A stretch of 61,766 bases of DNA from Bacillota bacterium (GCA_023395515.1 JAEWZB010000079.1:1-61766), one strand, 5' to 3'; shown: positions 1-9,400, counted from the first letter of the stretch. A program made the numbers and translations. Notes: generated from the sequence alone by a model not told the origin.

Positions 1-112
1 GTGATAAAGGCGGAGAGGCCACACCCGTTCCCATCTCGAACACGGCAGTTAAGCTCTCCAGCGCTGATGGTACTGTCCCTTGCGGGATGGGAGAGTAGGT
101 CGTTGCCAGGAA
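1..112 (+). rRNA. rrf: 5S ribosomal RNA, 5' end cut by window edge
   Basis: The stretch carries the conserved 5S core: an ACACCCGTTCCCAT segment, then GAACACGG, AGTTAAGCTC, and the 3' part GGGAGAGTAGGTCGTTGCCAGG. The 3' strand CCAGG of helix I is present, but its 5' partner (normally CCTGG-like) is missing because the window starts inside the gene. By family knowledge this is the last gene of an rRNA operon, with 23S just outside the window. The 3' end is estimated to within a few bases. Confidence 0.93.
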
Positions 113-255
113 TTATTTATTTTCTGATGAAAACATGTAAAATATATATGACGTTTCCTTGCTGACCTAAGCAATATAAATATGCATAAAATATGCATAA
201 TTTACAACAAGAATGTAGTTTTAAACCAAAAAATGTATTATTTAGGAAAAACATA

Positions 256-284
256 TTGATTTTGGGAATTTATAAAGTTATTAT
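256..284 (+). promoter_or_regulatory. Candidate sigma-A promoter for the exported protein at 404
   Basis: TTGATT (256-261) and TATTAT (279-284) are separated by 17 bases. This would give a 5' leader of about 110 bases. The rest of the 113-403 interval is AT-rich and shows no gene. Confidence 0.35.
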
Positions 285-403
285 TAATTTACGTACGAGT
301 ATTTGTTGTGGCTACATAGATCGGAGTGGTCATATGTAAAAAAAGCTTTTTGAAACTATTATGATTTATCCAAACAATAAATAATTTTTAAGGAGGGTTA
401 TAA

Positions 404-1123
404 ATGTTCTATAAAAGTAATGTGCAGAAAAAACCAGCGCTTATACTTTTGTGTTTAGTAATGTTGTTTGTATTTATATATAATCAGTCCTCTCAAGCTG
501 CCAGTACAGATAGAAGCCATATAATAGTTAAAAATACTAGTGGTAGTAATGCGCAGTTTAATGGGGGGAGCTATCGGGCAGTAACAAAGGCAATGAATTC
601 AAAATGGAGTTCAAGTAATAGTCATAGATTTGCTTTAAGAACCATGTGGCTTGAAGTGAACGGAAAGAATAGCCAATCGTGGATAGAAAACGGATTTGTT
701 AATGGTAGTCTTAATAATGCTTATTATAATGGCTTTTATTGTGCTTACGGCTACCTCAATAATGGAACACTTACCTATGGAGAGTATTCTATTATTGGCC
801 CTTCTACAAATAATGACACTACGCATGATTACCAGATTACTTATTTGGGTAGTCAAAAATATGCTGTAGTTGTTGATGGAACAACCTACAAAAACTTCAC
901 GGGATTTAATCCAGGCGGTTCTTACATGCAACTCGGGTTAGAAACGAATTACTCTGGAAGTACATTTGCAACTACTTATACAAGTATGCATAAAGTAAAA
1001 GACGGTTCCGGTGTATGGGCTAATTGGTCTAATGGAGTCACTGATATAAATGATCAGTTAGGAACAGGTTATACTTGTGAATTCACGAACCATCCAGTAA
1101 CAGCAAAATATTATCATCCGTAA
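404..1123 (+). CDS. Secreted protein of unknown function
   Basis: 239 aa with a clear signal peptide: Lys9-Lys10, a hydrophobic run at residues 12-26, and a small-residue cleavage zone around Ser-Gln-Ala-Ala (30-33). The mature part is rich in Asn, Gly, Ser, Thr and aromatic residues with few charges, as in secreted beta-sandwich proteins. I recognise no catalytic motif. The start is supported by AGGAGGG about 7 bases upstream of the ATG. A second exported protein follows 33 bases later and is probably co-transcribed. Being next to an rRNA operon, the pair may be accessory. Function unknown; export is the only firm statement. Confidence 0.8.
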   Translation: MFYKSNVQKKPALILLCLVMLFVFIYNQSSQAASTDRSHIIVKNTSGSNAQFNGGSYRAVTKAMNSKWSSSNSHRFALRTMWLEVNGKNSQSWIENGFVNGSLNNAYYNGFYCAYGYLNNGTLTYGEYSIIGPSTNNDTTHDYQITYLGSQKYAVVVDGTTYKNFTGFNPGGSYMQLGLETNYSGSTFATTYTSMHKVKDGSGVWANWSNGVTDINDQLGTGYTCEFTNHPVTAKYYHP

Positions 1124-1156
1124 TTTTAAACATATTTAATTTAGGAGGTATCTATT

Positions 1157-1693
1157 ATGATGCGAAAAACTATCTTTTCCTCAATTTTGGTTTTGATGCT
1201 AATGATTGTTGTGGGCGTTGCTTTTGCACAAAATTTTGGTTCGGACTTAAGTGATTCTAGTAACGACGAATTTCTTTTGAAGGATGCTCCTGTTCGCCTT
1301 ACTGATAACGAACATAAATTTGATTTTGATATGAATGATAATACCAAAGAATATCTTTTGCCTGACACGATGGACAAAACTTCATTTATAGGATATACCG
1401 AACAGGCAAAGCTGCCAGCAGGAGCAATCAGAACCAAAGAAACAATACTAACTTGGAGTCAATATGAGAGTTTACAATCTCAAGTGATAGTATCCTCAAC
1501 AGAGATTGCGCCAAAAAGAATAATATATTATGTAGAAACGGAGTATCCAATCTATGAAATAAAGTATGGGTCGGTTGAAGATGCTACCCTTAGTGAAGTA
1601 TGGGACTATGAAACAGGGGAGTTTCTGGGATTTAATGTTACAGGAAAGCCCTCAGAAAACTGGAGTGGGCCTACAAATACAACCCAAAACTAA
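1157..1693 (+). CDS. Exported protein of unknown function
   Basis: 178 aa with a classical signal peptide: Arg3-Lys4, a hydrophobic core at 9-21 and an Ala-Phe-Ala/Gln cleavage site at 22-25. The mature part is acidic (many Asp/Glu/Asn) and contains a central segment with Tyr-Tyr-Val-Glu-Thr-Glu-Tyr spacing; no known domain is recognised. AGGAGG at 1144-1149 serves either of two adjacent ATG codons (1157 or 1160). It lies 33 bases after the first exported protein in the same direction, so the two probably form a small operon. No enzyme residues can be named. Confidence 0.78.
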   Translation: MMRKTIFSSILVLMLMIVVGVAFAQNFGSDLSDSSNDEFLLKDAPVRLTDNEHKFDFDMNDNTKEYLLPDTMDKTSFIGYTEQAKLPAGAIRTKETILTWSQYESLQSQVIVSSTEIAPKRIIYYVETEYPIYEIKYGSVEDATLSEVWDYETGEFLGFNVTGKPSENWSGPTNTTQN

Positions 1694-2108
1694 AGAACGA
1701 AAGTATTATTGAGTTTTGGATAATAGCACGGAAAATGACACGGGGCCGTTTAATGTGAAAGTCGTTCTGGGTTATTGTGGGCTTCGCCCGCTAGTATTAG
1801 ACGCACTCAACTAGCACCACCTATGTTCCCTTAGGTCACTATTATGACGCTGAAGGACGCTAACCCCTTCGGGGCACTGATTAACGCTGATTCTTTTTGT
1901 TTTTTTATAATTTAATCAGCGTTAATCATAATAAATCAGCGAAATCAGCGTCAAACCCAAGTAGGCGAAGCCTACCGAAATCCGAGCACTTCCGCAACTT
2001 TTAAGGACTTTTTCAGCAGTCTCGGACAGTTCCATCGTCTTCCCTACCGGCCTCCGCTACGCTTCGGGACGCTCGAACCTTCCCCTGGCCTTCACTCCTT
2101 CACCCACG
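1694..2108. repeat. Non-coding repeat cassette, copy 1
   Basis: No convincing gene in 415 bases. It holds GTGGGCTTCGCCC near 1778 and a perfect 14-bp inverted repeat, GATTAACGCTGATT (1879-1892) with AATCAGCGTTAATC (1914-1927), around a T-rich loop. The core AGCGTTAATCATAATAAA (about 1918-1935) recurs at about 40015-40032 with one change, and the flanking CTTCGGGGCACTGATTAACGCTG recurs there in reverse orientation. The 3' part (1970-2100) is GC-richer than its surroundings and unlike the neighbouring genes. This looks like a dispersed intergenic element. Confidence 0.6.
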
Positions 2109-2507
2109 CTACATTTTCCGGTCATAGTAGTAATAAAAGATAACATACAGTAGCATTAGGGCAGCTAAGCAGATACCGAGCAAATTGTAGGGGTTTACTA
2201 AAGTTACCGGGCCCCAGATTGAACCGATTAGGACTATTAGTGCACTTATAACCGCAAAAACTCTTATGGAGATATAGGAGGCTTTTCCTGCGATTATCCA
2301 GACTCTTTCATCATAAGGGTCCATACCTTTTTCTAGTATTTGATTGATGCGTCGAAATTTAATTCCTAAAGCGATACTGACTATAATTATGCCGACTAAT
2401 AAACCGGTGCCAAAATCTTCATTGCCCATAATAATTTGAGAAATTGCAACTATACCTATAAGTGCCAATATAAAGTACTTAATAAGATCCATTTGTTTTT
2501 TAGTCAT
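2109..2507 (-). CDS. DUF2178-like integral membrane protein
   Basis: 132 aa with four likely membrane helices: about 10-28, 33-50, 74-95 and 104-125. Between helices 2 and 3 there is a cytoplasmic loop with Asp-Pro-Tyr-Asp-Glu-Arg followed by an Ala-Gly-Lys-Ala-Ser-Tyr stretch, typical of the small DUF2178 family that travels with XRE regulators. The start overlaps the stop of the upstream regulator by one base (TAATG), and its ribosome site GGAGG lies inside that gene, so the two are translationally coupled. The biochemical role of the family is not established; a regulatory or stress role is inferred from pairing. Confidence 0.82.
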   Translation of the reverse strand: MTKKQMDLIKYFILALIGIVAISQIIMGNEDFGTGLLVGIIIVSIALGIKFRRINQILEKGMDPYDERVWIIAGKASYISIRVFAVISALIVLIGSIWGPVTLVNPYNLLGICLAALMLLYVIFYYYYDRKM

Positions 2508-2713
2508 TATTTTTCCTCCATTTCCTTTAGTAGAAATAACTCTTCTATACTTAAACCAAATATTCCAGATAATTTATAAGCTAAAATCAAAGAAGGACTA
2601 TATTTGCCTTTTTCCAATGATATTATGGTCTGGCGTGATACCCCAACTTTAGCTGCTAAATCCTCCTGGGTTAAGTTATGGGCTTCCCGTAATTCCTTTA
2701 AACGATTTTCCAT
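2507..2713 (-). CDS. Small XRE-family transcriptional regulator
   Basis: 68 aa, almost entirely one helix-turn-helix domain. The first two helices read Leu-Thr-Gln-Glu-Asp-Leu-Ala-Ala-Lys-Val-Gly-Val-Ser-Arg-Gln-Thr-Ile, the standard Cro/C1 pattern, followed by Leu-Glu-Lys-Gly-Lys-Tyr-Ser-Pro-Ser-Leu. This type resembles the short YozG/YgzD-like repressors next to membrane proteins. It is the first gene of a two-gene operon with the DUF2178 protein. A 16-bp perfect palindrome overlapping the predicted transcription start (2734-2749) suggests autorepression. Confidence 0.92.
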   Translation of the reverse strand: MENRLKELREAHNLTQEDLAAKVGVSRQTIISLEKGKYSPSLILAYKLSGIFGLSIEELFLLKEMEEK

Positions 2714-2733
2714 TTAATCACCACCATCTAAAA

Positions 2734-2749
2734 GTAAAGCTAGCTTTAC
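2734..2749. promoter_or_regulatory. Palindromic operator candidate for the XRE regulator
   Basis: GTAAAGCTAGCTTTAC is a perfect 16-bp palindrome between the predicted -10 box and the start codon of the XRE gene. A related half-site, AGCTTACTTTAC, lies upstream of the -35 box near 2785. The position over the likely +1 fits a repressor operator. Confidence 0.55.
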
Positions 2750-2753
2750 AATT

Positions 2754-2783
2754 ACTATAAAGAAGTTTTAAAGCATTGTCAAG
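2754..2783 (-). promoter_or_regulatory. Sigma-A promoter of the XRE/DUF2178 operon
   Basis: Read on the minus strand, TTGACA (2783-2778) is followed after 17-18 bases by TTATAG/TATAGT (2760-2754). The -35 hexamer is consensus. The start of transcription would fall inside the palindrome at 2734-2749. Confidence 0.65.
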
Positions 2784-2957
2784 CTTACTTTACATTTCAA
2801 ATTTTGAATAAATTCTTTATGGCATTGGATAACTTTACTTTCCCGCTTAATCTTAAACCCCTTATATCGGTATGCTTAACTAGTCTATCCTTTGATTATT
2901 CACGTTCTAAGCAATATTATCTTTACTATAATCCCGGCTAAACCATTTTATAAAATT

Positions 2958-2985
2958 TTGGCAAGATTTGAAAAGTTTATATAGT
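2958..2985 (+). promoter_or_regulatory. Candidate sigma-A promoter of tatA
   Basis: TTGGCA (2958-2963) and TATAGT (2980-2985) with a 16-base spacer give a leader of about 65 bases before the tatA start. Confidence 0.4.
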
Positions 2986-3056
2986 TAAAAAAGCCCATTT
3001 CAATTATGGTGAAAAAGTATTATCATTAGTACAAAGGATGCAAAGGGGGTTAAAAC

Positions 3057-3248
3057 ATGTTCGGGTTAATAGGAAATTTTGGACCATGGGAAGTTGGTTT
3101 TATCCTAGTTATAGTGCTTATAATATTTGGCCCTGGCAAATTACCGCAACTAGGCGAATCGGTAGGAAAAGCCATAAATAGTTTTAAAAGAGCCAAAGAA
3201 GATGAAGGCGAAACCGAAGTTAAAATAAGCAAGGAATTAAACGATTAA
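3057..3248 (+). CDS. tatA: Twin-arginine translocase subunit TatA
   Basis: 63 aa, the usual size of short Firmicute TatA/TatE proteins. The order is diagnostic: a short N-terminus, a hydrophobic helix (about 12-24), the Phe-Gly-Pro-Gly-Lys-Leu-Pro hinge, an amphipathic helix (Leu-Gly-Glu-Ser-Val-Gly-Lys-Ala) and an acidic tail. TatA forms the protein-conducting part of the Tat pathway for folded proteins in the cytoplasmic membrane. No tatC is adjacent; it must lie elsewhere if the pathway works. AAAGGGGG precedes the ATG and a Rho-independent terminator follows, so it is probably monocistronic. Confidence 0.95.
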   Translation: MFGLIGNFGPWEVGFILVIVLIIFGPGKLPQLGESVGKAINSFKRAKEDEGETEVKISKELND

Positions 3249-3271
3249 TTCAGTTTTATTAAGCTAAAGAT

Positions 3272-3309
3272 AAAGGGATGTCTATTGGACATGCCCTTTT
3301 CTTTTTTTT
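3272..3309 (+). terminator. Rho-independent terminator after tatA
   Basis: The stem AAAGGGATGTC / GACATGCCCTTT (one bulged G) around a TATTG loop is followed by an uninterrupted T-rich run. Confidence 0.8.
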
Positions 3310-3373
3310 GTGCAGGTATTAGCTTAATTTATGCCGAATAAGTTTCCATAAATTTATACCTTAGGAGGCCATG

Positions 3374-4285
3374 ATGACTAAGCAAAAGAAGTGGGAAGAG
3401 TATTCGGAAAAAGATATATTAGAAGCCAATATAGAAAAATACAATAAGGAAGCTATTGTTAAATTCTATGAGGACTTAGAAGAACCAAAATATCTTTACT
3501 CTGAGTATAAAGTTATATTTAACTCGGTGGCTAAAATGCTGCAAACATCCTGTTCGGGTCCCATAAGGGCAGTAGATATGTGTGGGGGAGCAGGAAAAGC
3601 CGCGTTTGTTTTAAAAGAATGCAGCCCTGCCTGTACCGTAAATTTAGTAGATGTCTCGGACAAAATGCTGGAGATAGCACAGAACAAAGCCCAAAAGCAA
3701 AATATTACCGGGATAATTCCTTCCCAAAAAGATGCTTTTGCCTTTTTAGAACAAGAAGCAGAATACGATTTGATTATGTTTTCTTCTGCTATACACCATT
3801 TTAAAGATCCGGTTAACCTAATAAATTTAGCTGCCCAAAGATTATCAGATCATGGTTTGATTATTACCATTGCTGACCCTACTACTATTACTAAATCGAA
3901 ACGGTATAAGTTTTTCGAATTTCTAGCTACCAATAGCGAAGGAAAAAAGCATAAGCTAAAAGCTTGCTTTAGCTCCAAGAAAAATAATGAAGTAGCAGCT
4001 TCTATGGAGCCGGACTTTGATTTAGCCGAGTACCAGACTTATACGGGTATAGATGATATTGCTTTGCGTCAAAGCTTGACTGCAACAGGATTAAACCCCT
4101 TACTGCATATTCGCTATCCGGCGGGAGAACCTTATATGACTAAGATAATGCCCTATTTAGGACTATGTTGGGCTTTTAGTATGGTAATCAGTAAAAATGT
4201 TATTAATGAATATGAAATGCAAAAAGACGCAATTAAGCAAGAAATAAAAGCCAACATGCCTTTTAAGTTTAGATTCATGTCTTAA
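3374..4285 (+). CDS. Class I SAM-dependent methyltransferase
   Basis: About 303 aa. The Rossmann-type SAM-binding region shows motif I as Val-Asp-Met-Cys-Gly-Gly-Ala-Gly-Lys-Ala (about 65-75), an acidic motif II Leu-Val-Asp-Val-Ser (about 92-97) followed by Lys-Met-Leu-Glu-Ile-Ala, and the post-motif Tyr-Asp-Leu-Ile-Met-Phe-Ser-Ser-Ala-Ile-His-His-Phe. This is the usual pattern of UbiE/Methyltransf_11-25 proteins acting on small molecules or lipids. The C-terminal 120 residues are not recognised. ATG codons occur at 3371 and 3374; AGGAGG (3363-3368) is better spaced to the second. A membrane PAP2 phosphatase follows 14 bases later, which suggests a lipid-related substrate, but this is only context. 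Confidence 0.85.
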   Translation: MTKQKKWEEYSEKDILEANIEKYNKEAIVKFYEDLEEPKYLYSEYKVIFNSVAKMLQTSCSGPIRAVDMCGGAGKAAFVLKECSPACTVNLVDVSDKMLEIAQNKAQKQNITGIIPSQKDAFAFLEQEAEYDLIMFSSAIHHFKDPVNLINLAAQRLSDHGLIITIADPTTITKSKRYKFFEFLATNSEGKKHKLKACFSSKKNNEVAASMEPDFDLAEYQTYTGIDDIALRQSLTATGLNPLLHIRYPAGEPYMTKIMPYLGLCWAFSMVISKNVINEYEMQKDAIKQEIKANMPFKFRFMS

Positions 4286-4299
4286 AGGGGGCCTTACTT

Positions 4300-4866
4300 T
4301 TGCTAACTTGGTGGGATAAGCCATTACTTTTTGACCTATTCATTACTGATAAAATAGAAAGTCTAAGACATCCGGTCTTAGACTCAATTTTTCTTGCAAT
4401 TACTTATTTGGGTAGCCCGATGGCCTTTATAATCCTCGGTTTAGGAGCTTTAATTTTCTTAGTATATAATCGCCAGGTATTAGAAGGGGTTTATCTAAAC
4501 CTTTGCTTATTAGTAAGTTGGGAAGCTATGCATTTATTAAAGAATTTCTTTGCCCGGCCCAGACCGGAAGGGGAACACTTGACTATTGCTACCGGTATGA
4601 GCTTTCCTAGCGGGCATGCCATGCTTTCCCTAGTCTTTTATGGTTTTATAGGATATCTGGTATTGAAAAATCTTTCCTCAGCCTCCGCCCAAATATTAAC
4701 CGGGTTACTATTTGCTTTACTTATCCTGATGATAGGAATAAGCCGGGTGTATCTAAATGTGCATTTTCCTACTGATATCGTAGCCGGTTACCTAATCGGA
4801 GGACTTTTTCTAGGGGCTTTTATAAAACTGTATGAGTGGCATCATAAAAAGATTATTAACCGATAA
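4300..4866 (+). CDS. PAP2-family membrane phosphatase
   Basis: 188 aa with about five membrane helices. All three parts of the phosphatase signature are present: Lys-Asn-Phe-Phe-Ala-Arg-Pro-Arg-Pro (motif 1), Pro-Ser-Gly-His-Ala (motif 2, catalytic His) and Ser-Arg-Val-Tyr-Leu-Asn-Val-His-Phe-Pro-Thr-Asp (motif 3). Such enzymes dephosphorylate phosphatidic acid, undecaprenyl pyrophosphate or related lipids at the outer membrane face. The start is TTG with AAAGGGGG upstream. It is transcribed with the methyltransferase and meets the convergent MBL gene with a gap of only 2 bases. The exact substrate cannot be read from sequence. Confidence 0.9.
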   Translation: MLTWWDKPLLFDLFITDKIESLRHPVLDSIFLAITYLGSPMAFIILGLGALIFLVYNRQVLEGVYLNLCLLVSWEAMHLLKNFFARPRPEGEHLTIATGMSFPSGHAMLSLVFYGFIGYLVLKNLSSASAQILTGLLFALLILMIGISRVYLNVHFPTDIVAGYLIGGLFLGAFIKLYEWHHKKIINR

Positions 4867-4868
4867 TT

Positions 4869-5783
4869 TTAGCGGCCCCAGGTATTTATCTTAGACTTGG
4901 AAATAGTCTCATAATAACCGTTTTCCTCAATAACCAGTCCTAATCTAATTAAGCGTTCCAAATGTTTTTCCAGAGATATTTTTTCAAAGAAGGCGAACAT
5001 TATAGTCGGTTGACCCCAGCGGCCATAAATGATTTTATGGCCACTGAGTTCATCTAAAGTCAGAGGCCGGTTAGATAACGCGGCTAAAATTTTGTCTTCA
5101 TTGGAATAAACCTTATCTAAATATTTTTTTAACCTTCCGGTTACATTGTTATTAATAACGCCTTTATGCCCGGATAAGATTATTCTGGGATTTAGATTAA
5201 TAATTTTCTTTATAGAAGCAATGACATCATCCACATTACTATTTACATTGCCATACCAAGGGCCAAAACTGGTTAAATCGATGTCACCGGAAAAGAGCAT
5301 CTCTTGTTCACGGTGGTAAAAAACGCAGTGTCCTGGGGTGTGACCTGGGGTATGAATAACTTCCAGTTTGGTTTTGCCCAAATCAATTACCTGCCCATCT
5401 TCAATATGACAGGAAATATGGGAGGGAAATAAATTATCCAGCCACTGTAAAAAAATTGGTTTTATGGCAAAATTGACGGGGTCATTAAATCCATAAAAAT
5501 CACAAAACACCTCTAATGACTCCATGGCCGGGGCATCAAGAGGGTGAGCATAAACTTCAGCATAAGGAAACAAATGGTTACAGCCGCTATGGTCTTTATG
5601 AAAATGGGTATTAATTATCCTGTCTAAAGGACGGTTGCCCAATAAATTAGCAAAATTCTGATCTAATGGGGTATCTATTAAAGTTCTTACTTCATCATCT
5701 ATATAAAAACAGTAAGAAGAAGGGAAGTTGCCCTTATCAGTAGTAGAAAGCATATATATATTATCCATAACCGGTTTAAACAT
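4869..5783 (-). CDS. Metallo-beta-lactamase fold hydrolase
   Basis: 304 aa. The binuclear metal site is intact: His60-x-His62-x-Asp64-His65 (Thr-His-Phe-His-Lys-Asp-His-Ser-Gly), a second His in Gly-His-Thr-Pro-Gly-His-Cys, an Asp in Phe-Ser-Gly-Asp-Ile-Asp, and a final His in Leu-Ser-Gly-His-Lys-Gly. The C-terminal 80 residues form a winged-helix-like LACTB2-type tail. Such proteins hydrolyse thioesters, lactones or phosphodiesters; the substrate is unknown. AAGGAGG precedes the ATG. The Smr-domain gene lies 17 bases upstream in the same direction, so they may form an operon. Confidence 0.88.
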   Translation of the reverse strand: MFKPVMDNIYMLSTTDKGNFPSSYCFYIDDEVRTLIDTPLDQNFANLLGNRPLDRIINTHFHKDHSGCNHLFPYAEVYAHPLDAPAMESLEVFCDFYGFNDPVNFAIKPIFLQWLDNLFPSHISCHIEDGQVIDLGKTKLEVIHTPGHTPGHCVFYHREQEMLFSGDIDLTSFGPWYGNVNSNVDDVIASIKKIINLNPRIILSGHKGVINNNVTGRLKKYLDKVYSNEDKILAALSNRPLTLDELSGHKIIYGRWGQPTIMFAFFEKISLEKHLERLIRLGLVIEENGYYETISKSKINTWGR

Positions 5784-5800
5784 GTCAGTCCTCCTTAAGG

Positions 5801-6226
5801 TTATCTGTTTCTTTTGGGGGAATTATTTTTTTTAGCTATTTTTCTAGACATTTTGCCTTCAGCGGAGAAGACTTGGTAGTTTTTTTCAACTTGTTTTTGT
5901 CCGCCGATATGTTTTTTTTCACAGCCTTTTTGAACAATTAAGGTATGTCCTTCATCAGAAGCAAGGGCGACCGGTAGATTGGATTCCCCCGGAACGACAA
6001 TATAGCCCGCCTCTTTAATAAAAGGATTATTTTTTACTAAGCGGCGGATTTCTTGCTTTATAACCGAAAAGTTTCGATTACTGTGAAAGCCTTTACCATG
6101 AATTATATCTAATACTTCTACCTGGTGATTAATACACCATTTTATATTAACTTCGGTTTTTTGTATAGCTTCTTCCAAGCTTAGCCCATGTAAATCTAAT
6201 GATTCAACCTTCATAAACTTCACCAT
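5801..6226 (-). CDS. Smr-domain protein
   Basis: 141 aa. Residues about 8-100 form a Smr domain, like the C-terminal end of MutS2: Leu-Asp-Leu-His-Gly-Leu-Ser-Leu-Glu-Glu-Ala, then Asp-Ile-Ile-His-Gly-Lys-Gly (His43-Gly-Lys-Gly), which are the two diagnostic motifs. Smr domains act as nucleases or bind nucleic acid. The tail (100-141) is Lys-rich and polar, suitable for nucleic-acid contact. The first Met is followed by a second at residue 5 that has a better-spaced GGTGA, so the true start may be 6214. No MutS part is present; it is a stand-alone domain. Confidence 0.85.
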   Translation of the reverse strand: MVKFMKVESLDLHGLSLEEAIQKTEVNIKWCINHQVEVLDIIHGKGFHSNRNFSVIKQEIRRLVKNNPFIKEAGYIVVPGESNLPVALASDEGHTLIVQKGCEKKHIGGQKQVEKNYQVFSAEGKMSRKIAKKNNSPKRNR

Positions 6227-6453
6227 TACCTAATAAAAAATTCTATCTCTTAGTATAAGAAATTTTACCACCTTTTCTCAAGAGTATAGCTTAATTATTA
6301 TAAAGGGGGTACAATTTTACTATATATTGCCGAAAAATATACTATATTTTATAAGCTAAACCGCCTAGGCTTAAGCAGGAATTATGTGGAATATAAGAGA
6401 AGTAATTCAAGTGTATTTCTAAAATGTATTTTCTTAATACGGAGGAGTAACTC

Positions 6454-9400
6454 ATGTCCTATCAGGAACAAAATCATTCTTTACAAAAATTATCGTATGT
6501 AAATAATTTATTAGATAATATGAATGAAATTTTATATACCTATGATATGGCAGGATTTATAACCTTTATTAATAAAAAATCTTATGATATGCTTGGTTTT
6601 TCTCCCGAAGAAGTTATAGGAAAACATCTGGGTGATTTTGTACCGGAGAGATACCGGAAAAGATTTATTTTAGGATTAGAGCAGAGAATAAAAGAGGGAA
6701 AAAGAGATTCATATGTTCTTACGGTTACCCATAAAAACGGCTCGGAGAAGATAATACGTCTTAACGTATCCCCCATTATAGAAAATTGTCAATTTATTGG
6801 AGAAATGGTATTAGCTGATGATATAACCGAGCAAAGAAAAGCAGAAAAAGAATTAAAAAGATATAATCAGAATTTAGAGGCTGTATCTCAAGAGCTAAGG
6901 GCCATTAATGAGCAATTAATGGCTACCGAAGAAGAGCTTAGACAACAATTAGAGGAAAGTGAAAAAAATAAGGATGCTTTAGCTGATGCCCATCAAAAAC
7001 TGGAAGTATTATTTGACTTTTTGCCTGACCCGGCTTTTGCTATCGACCAGGAGGGCCAGGTTACTATGTGGAACCGGGCTATGGAGGAACTAACCGGCAT
7101 AAAGATCAGAGATATACTGGGAAAAAGCAATTGTGAATATGCTATTCCTTTTTACGGGAAACGACGTCCCTTACCTATAGATTTAGTTTTGTCTGATAGC
7201 AACGAGGCTCAGAAATATTATAAAAATATTTCTTTTAATAATGACACCATATTTACCGAAGAATATTGTCCTCAGCTAGGGGTTAATGGAACTTATTTAT
7301 CGAGTAAAAGCTCACCCTTATTAGACCGTAAAGGCTGTATAATGGGGGCCATTCAAATTACCCGGGATATTAGTGAACTCAAGGCTAAAGAAGATGCCAT
7401 ACGGGAAAGTGAAGAAAAATATCGTAACATTATCCAAAGTATTGAAGATGGGTATTTTGAGGTTGATATCAGCGGTAATTTCAACTTTTTCAATAGATAT
7501 CTGCACCAGTCGGTTGGTTATTCAGCTAATGAAATGATGGGTATGAGTTACCGCAAGGTTATGGATGGAGAAAACGGAGAAAAGGTTTTACGGGCTTTTA
7601 ACCGGGTATATACCACGGGGAAGCCGGTCAAAGAATTTGGTTGGTATGTTACCCGTAAAGACGGCAGTAAAATGTTTGTGGAAAGTACTATTTTACCTAT
7701 AAGAAACAATGGAGAGATTATCGGCTTCCGGGGTTTGATTCGGGATATTTCGGAACGAAAAAAAGCTGAAGAGGCTCTGCAAAATAGCGAAACAAATTTA
7801 CAAAAACAAGTAAAATATTTAAATACCCTTATAAATAACCTTAATGAAATGTTTATCACCTATGATCTGCAAGGGCAAATTTCTTTTGTGAACCGAAGGT
7901 CTTATGATGTTTTAGGCTATTTTCCGGATGAGGTTTTAGGCAAAAAGGTAGCCGATTTTATTGTAAAAGAACATAAATACTTAGTATTACAAGCTATTCA
8001 AGAGCGTCTAACCAATGGCGGGGAAAGCAGCTATGAATTGCCCTTAATACATAAGGACGGCAAGACCCGCATAATTAAGTTGAATGCTTCCCCGATTGTG
8101 GACGAAAAGGGAACGATTACGGGAGGTATGGTCTTAGCCGAGGATGTTACGGCTAGCAAAATGGCGGAAGAACAATTAAGGTTTAGTGAAGCACGGTATA
8201 GGGCAATTGTTGAGGATCAAACCGAATTAATATGTAGATTTTTACCTAATGGCAGCATAACTTTTGTCAATCTGGCTTATTGCCGTTATTTTAGCCAGGA
8301 GAAAAACTTAGTTTACGGTACTAATTTTATAGATATAGTATATACCGACGATAAAGATATGGTTAGGAAATGTATAGGTTCTTTATCACCCCGTTCACCC
8401 GTAAAAGCCATTGAACACCGCATTCAAATGCCGGATGGTACGGTAAGATGGCAACATTGGACCCATAGAGCTATTTTTAATGATCATGGTACTTTAATTG
8501 ATTACCAATCGGTAGGTAGTGATATTACTGAACGTAAGCTGGCGGAAGATCAACTAAAATATCTGAGCAGACATGATACCTTAACCGGTTTATTTAACCG
8601 CTTCCATTTTGAAGAACAGATGAAGTATTTTGAACATTCCCAAGCCGCCCCTATGGGCTTAATCATGTGCGATGTGGATGGATTAAAGTTAGTTAATGAT
8701 ACTTTAGGACATGATGAGGGTGATGAATTACTAAGGGCAGTAGCCCATGTAATTAGCCGGTCATTTAGAAAAAATGATATAGTAGCCCGGGTAGGGGGAG
8801 ATGAGTTTGCTATACTCCTGCCTGCTTCCAAACGGCGCGTAGTGGAAAGTGCAGTTAATAGAATCAAAGAAAGTATCAGGCTGTATAATCAAGAACATCC
8901 TAAAGTACCTTTAAGTATATCGATGGGTTGTGCGGTACGCTATGATACTAATGTAACTATGCTGGAGTTATATCAAGAAGCTGATAACAACATGTATCGA
9001 GAAAAGCTTCATAGCGGTCAAAGTGCGCGCAGTTCAATTGTGCATACTTTAATGAAGGCCTTGGAAGCTAGAGATTTTATAACTGAAGGACATGGGGACA
9101 GATTGCAAAGTTTAGTTGAGATTATGGGTAAAAGCCTTAATCTTACTAACCAAAGAATTAACGACCTCAAGCTTTTAGCCCAATTCCATGATATTGGCAA
9201 GGTAGGAGTACCTGATTCTATCTTATTTAAACAAGGCCCTTTAACTGTGGAGGAGTATGCCATAATGAAAAGGCATAGTGAAATAGGACACCGTATTGCG
9301 TTGTCGGCTCCAGAATTAATGCTGATTGCGGATTGGATTTTAAAACATCATGAATGGTGGAATGGCAAAGGATACCCCTTAGGTTTAAGCGGAGAAGCTA

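Noticed and set aside
1970..2105. A remnant of a coding gene in the GC-richer part of the first repeat cassette
   Set aside because: No frame of useful length with a start or ribosome site is seen; the stretch is better explained as part of a non-coding repeat.
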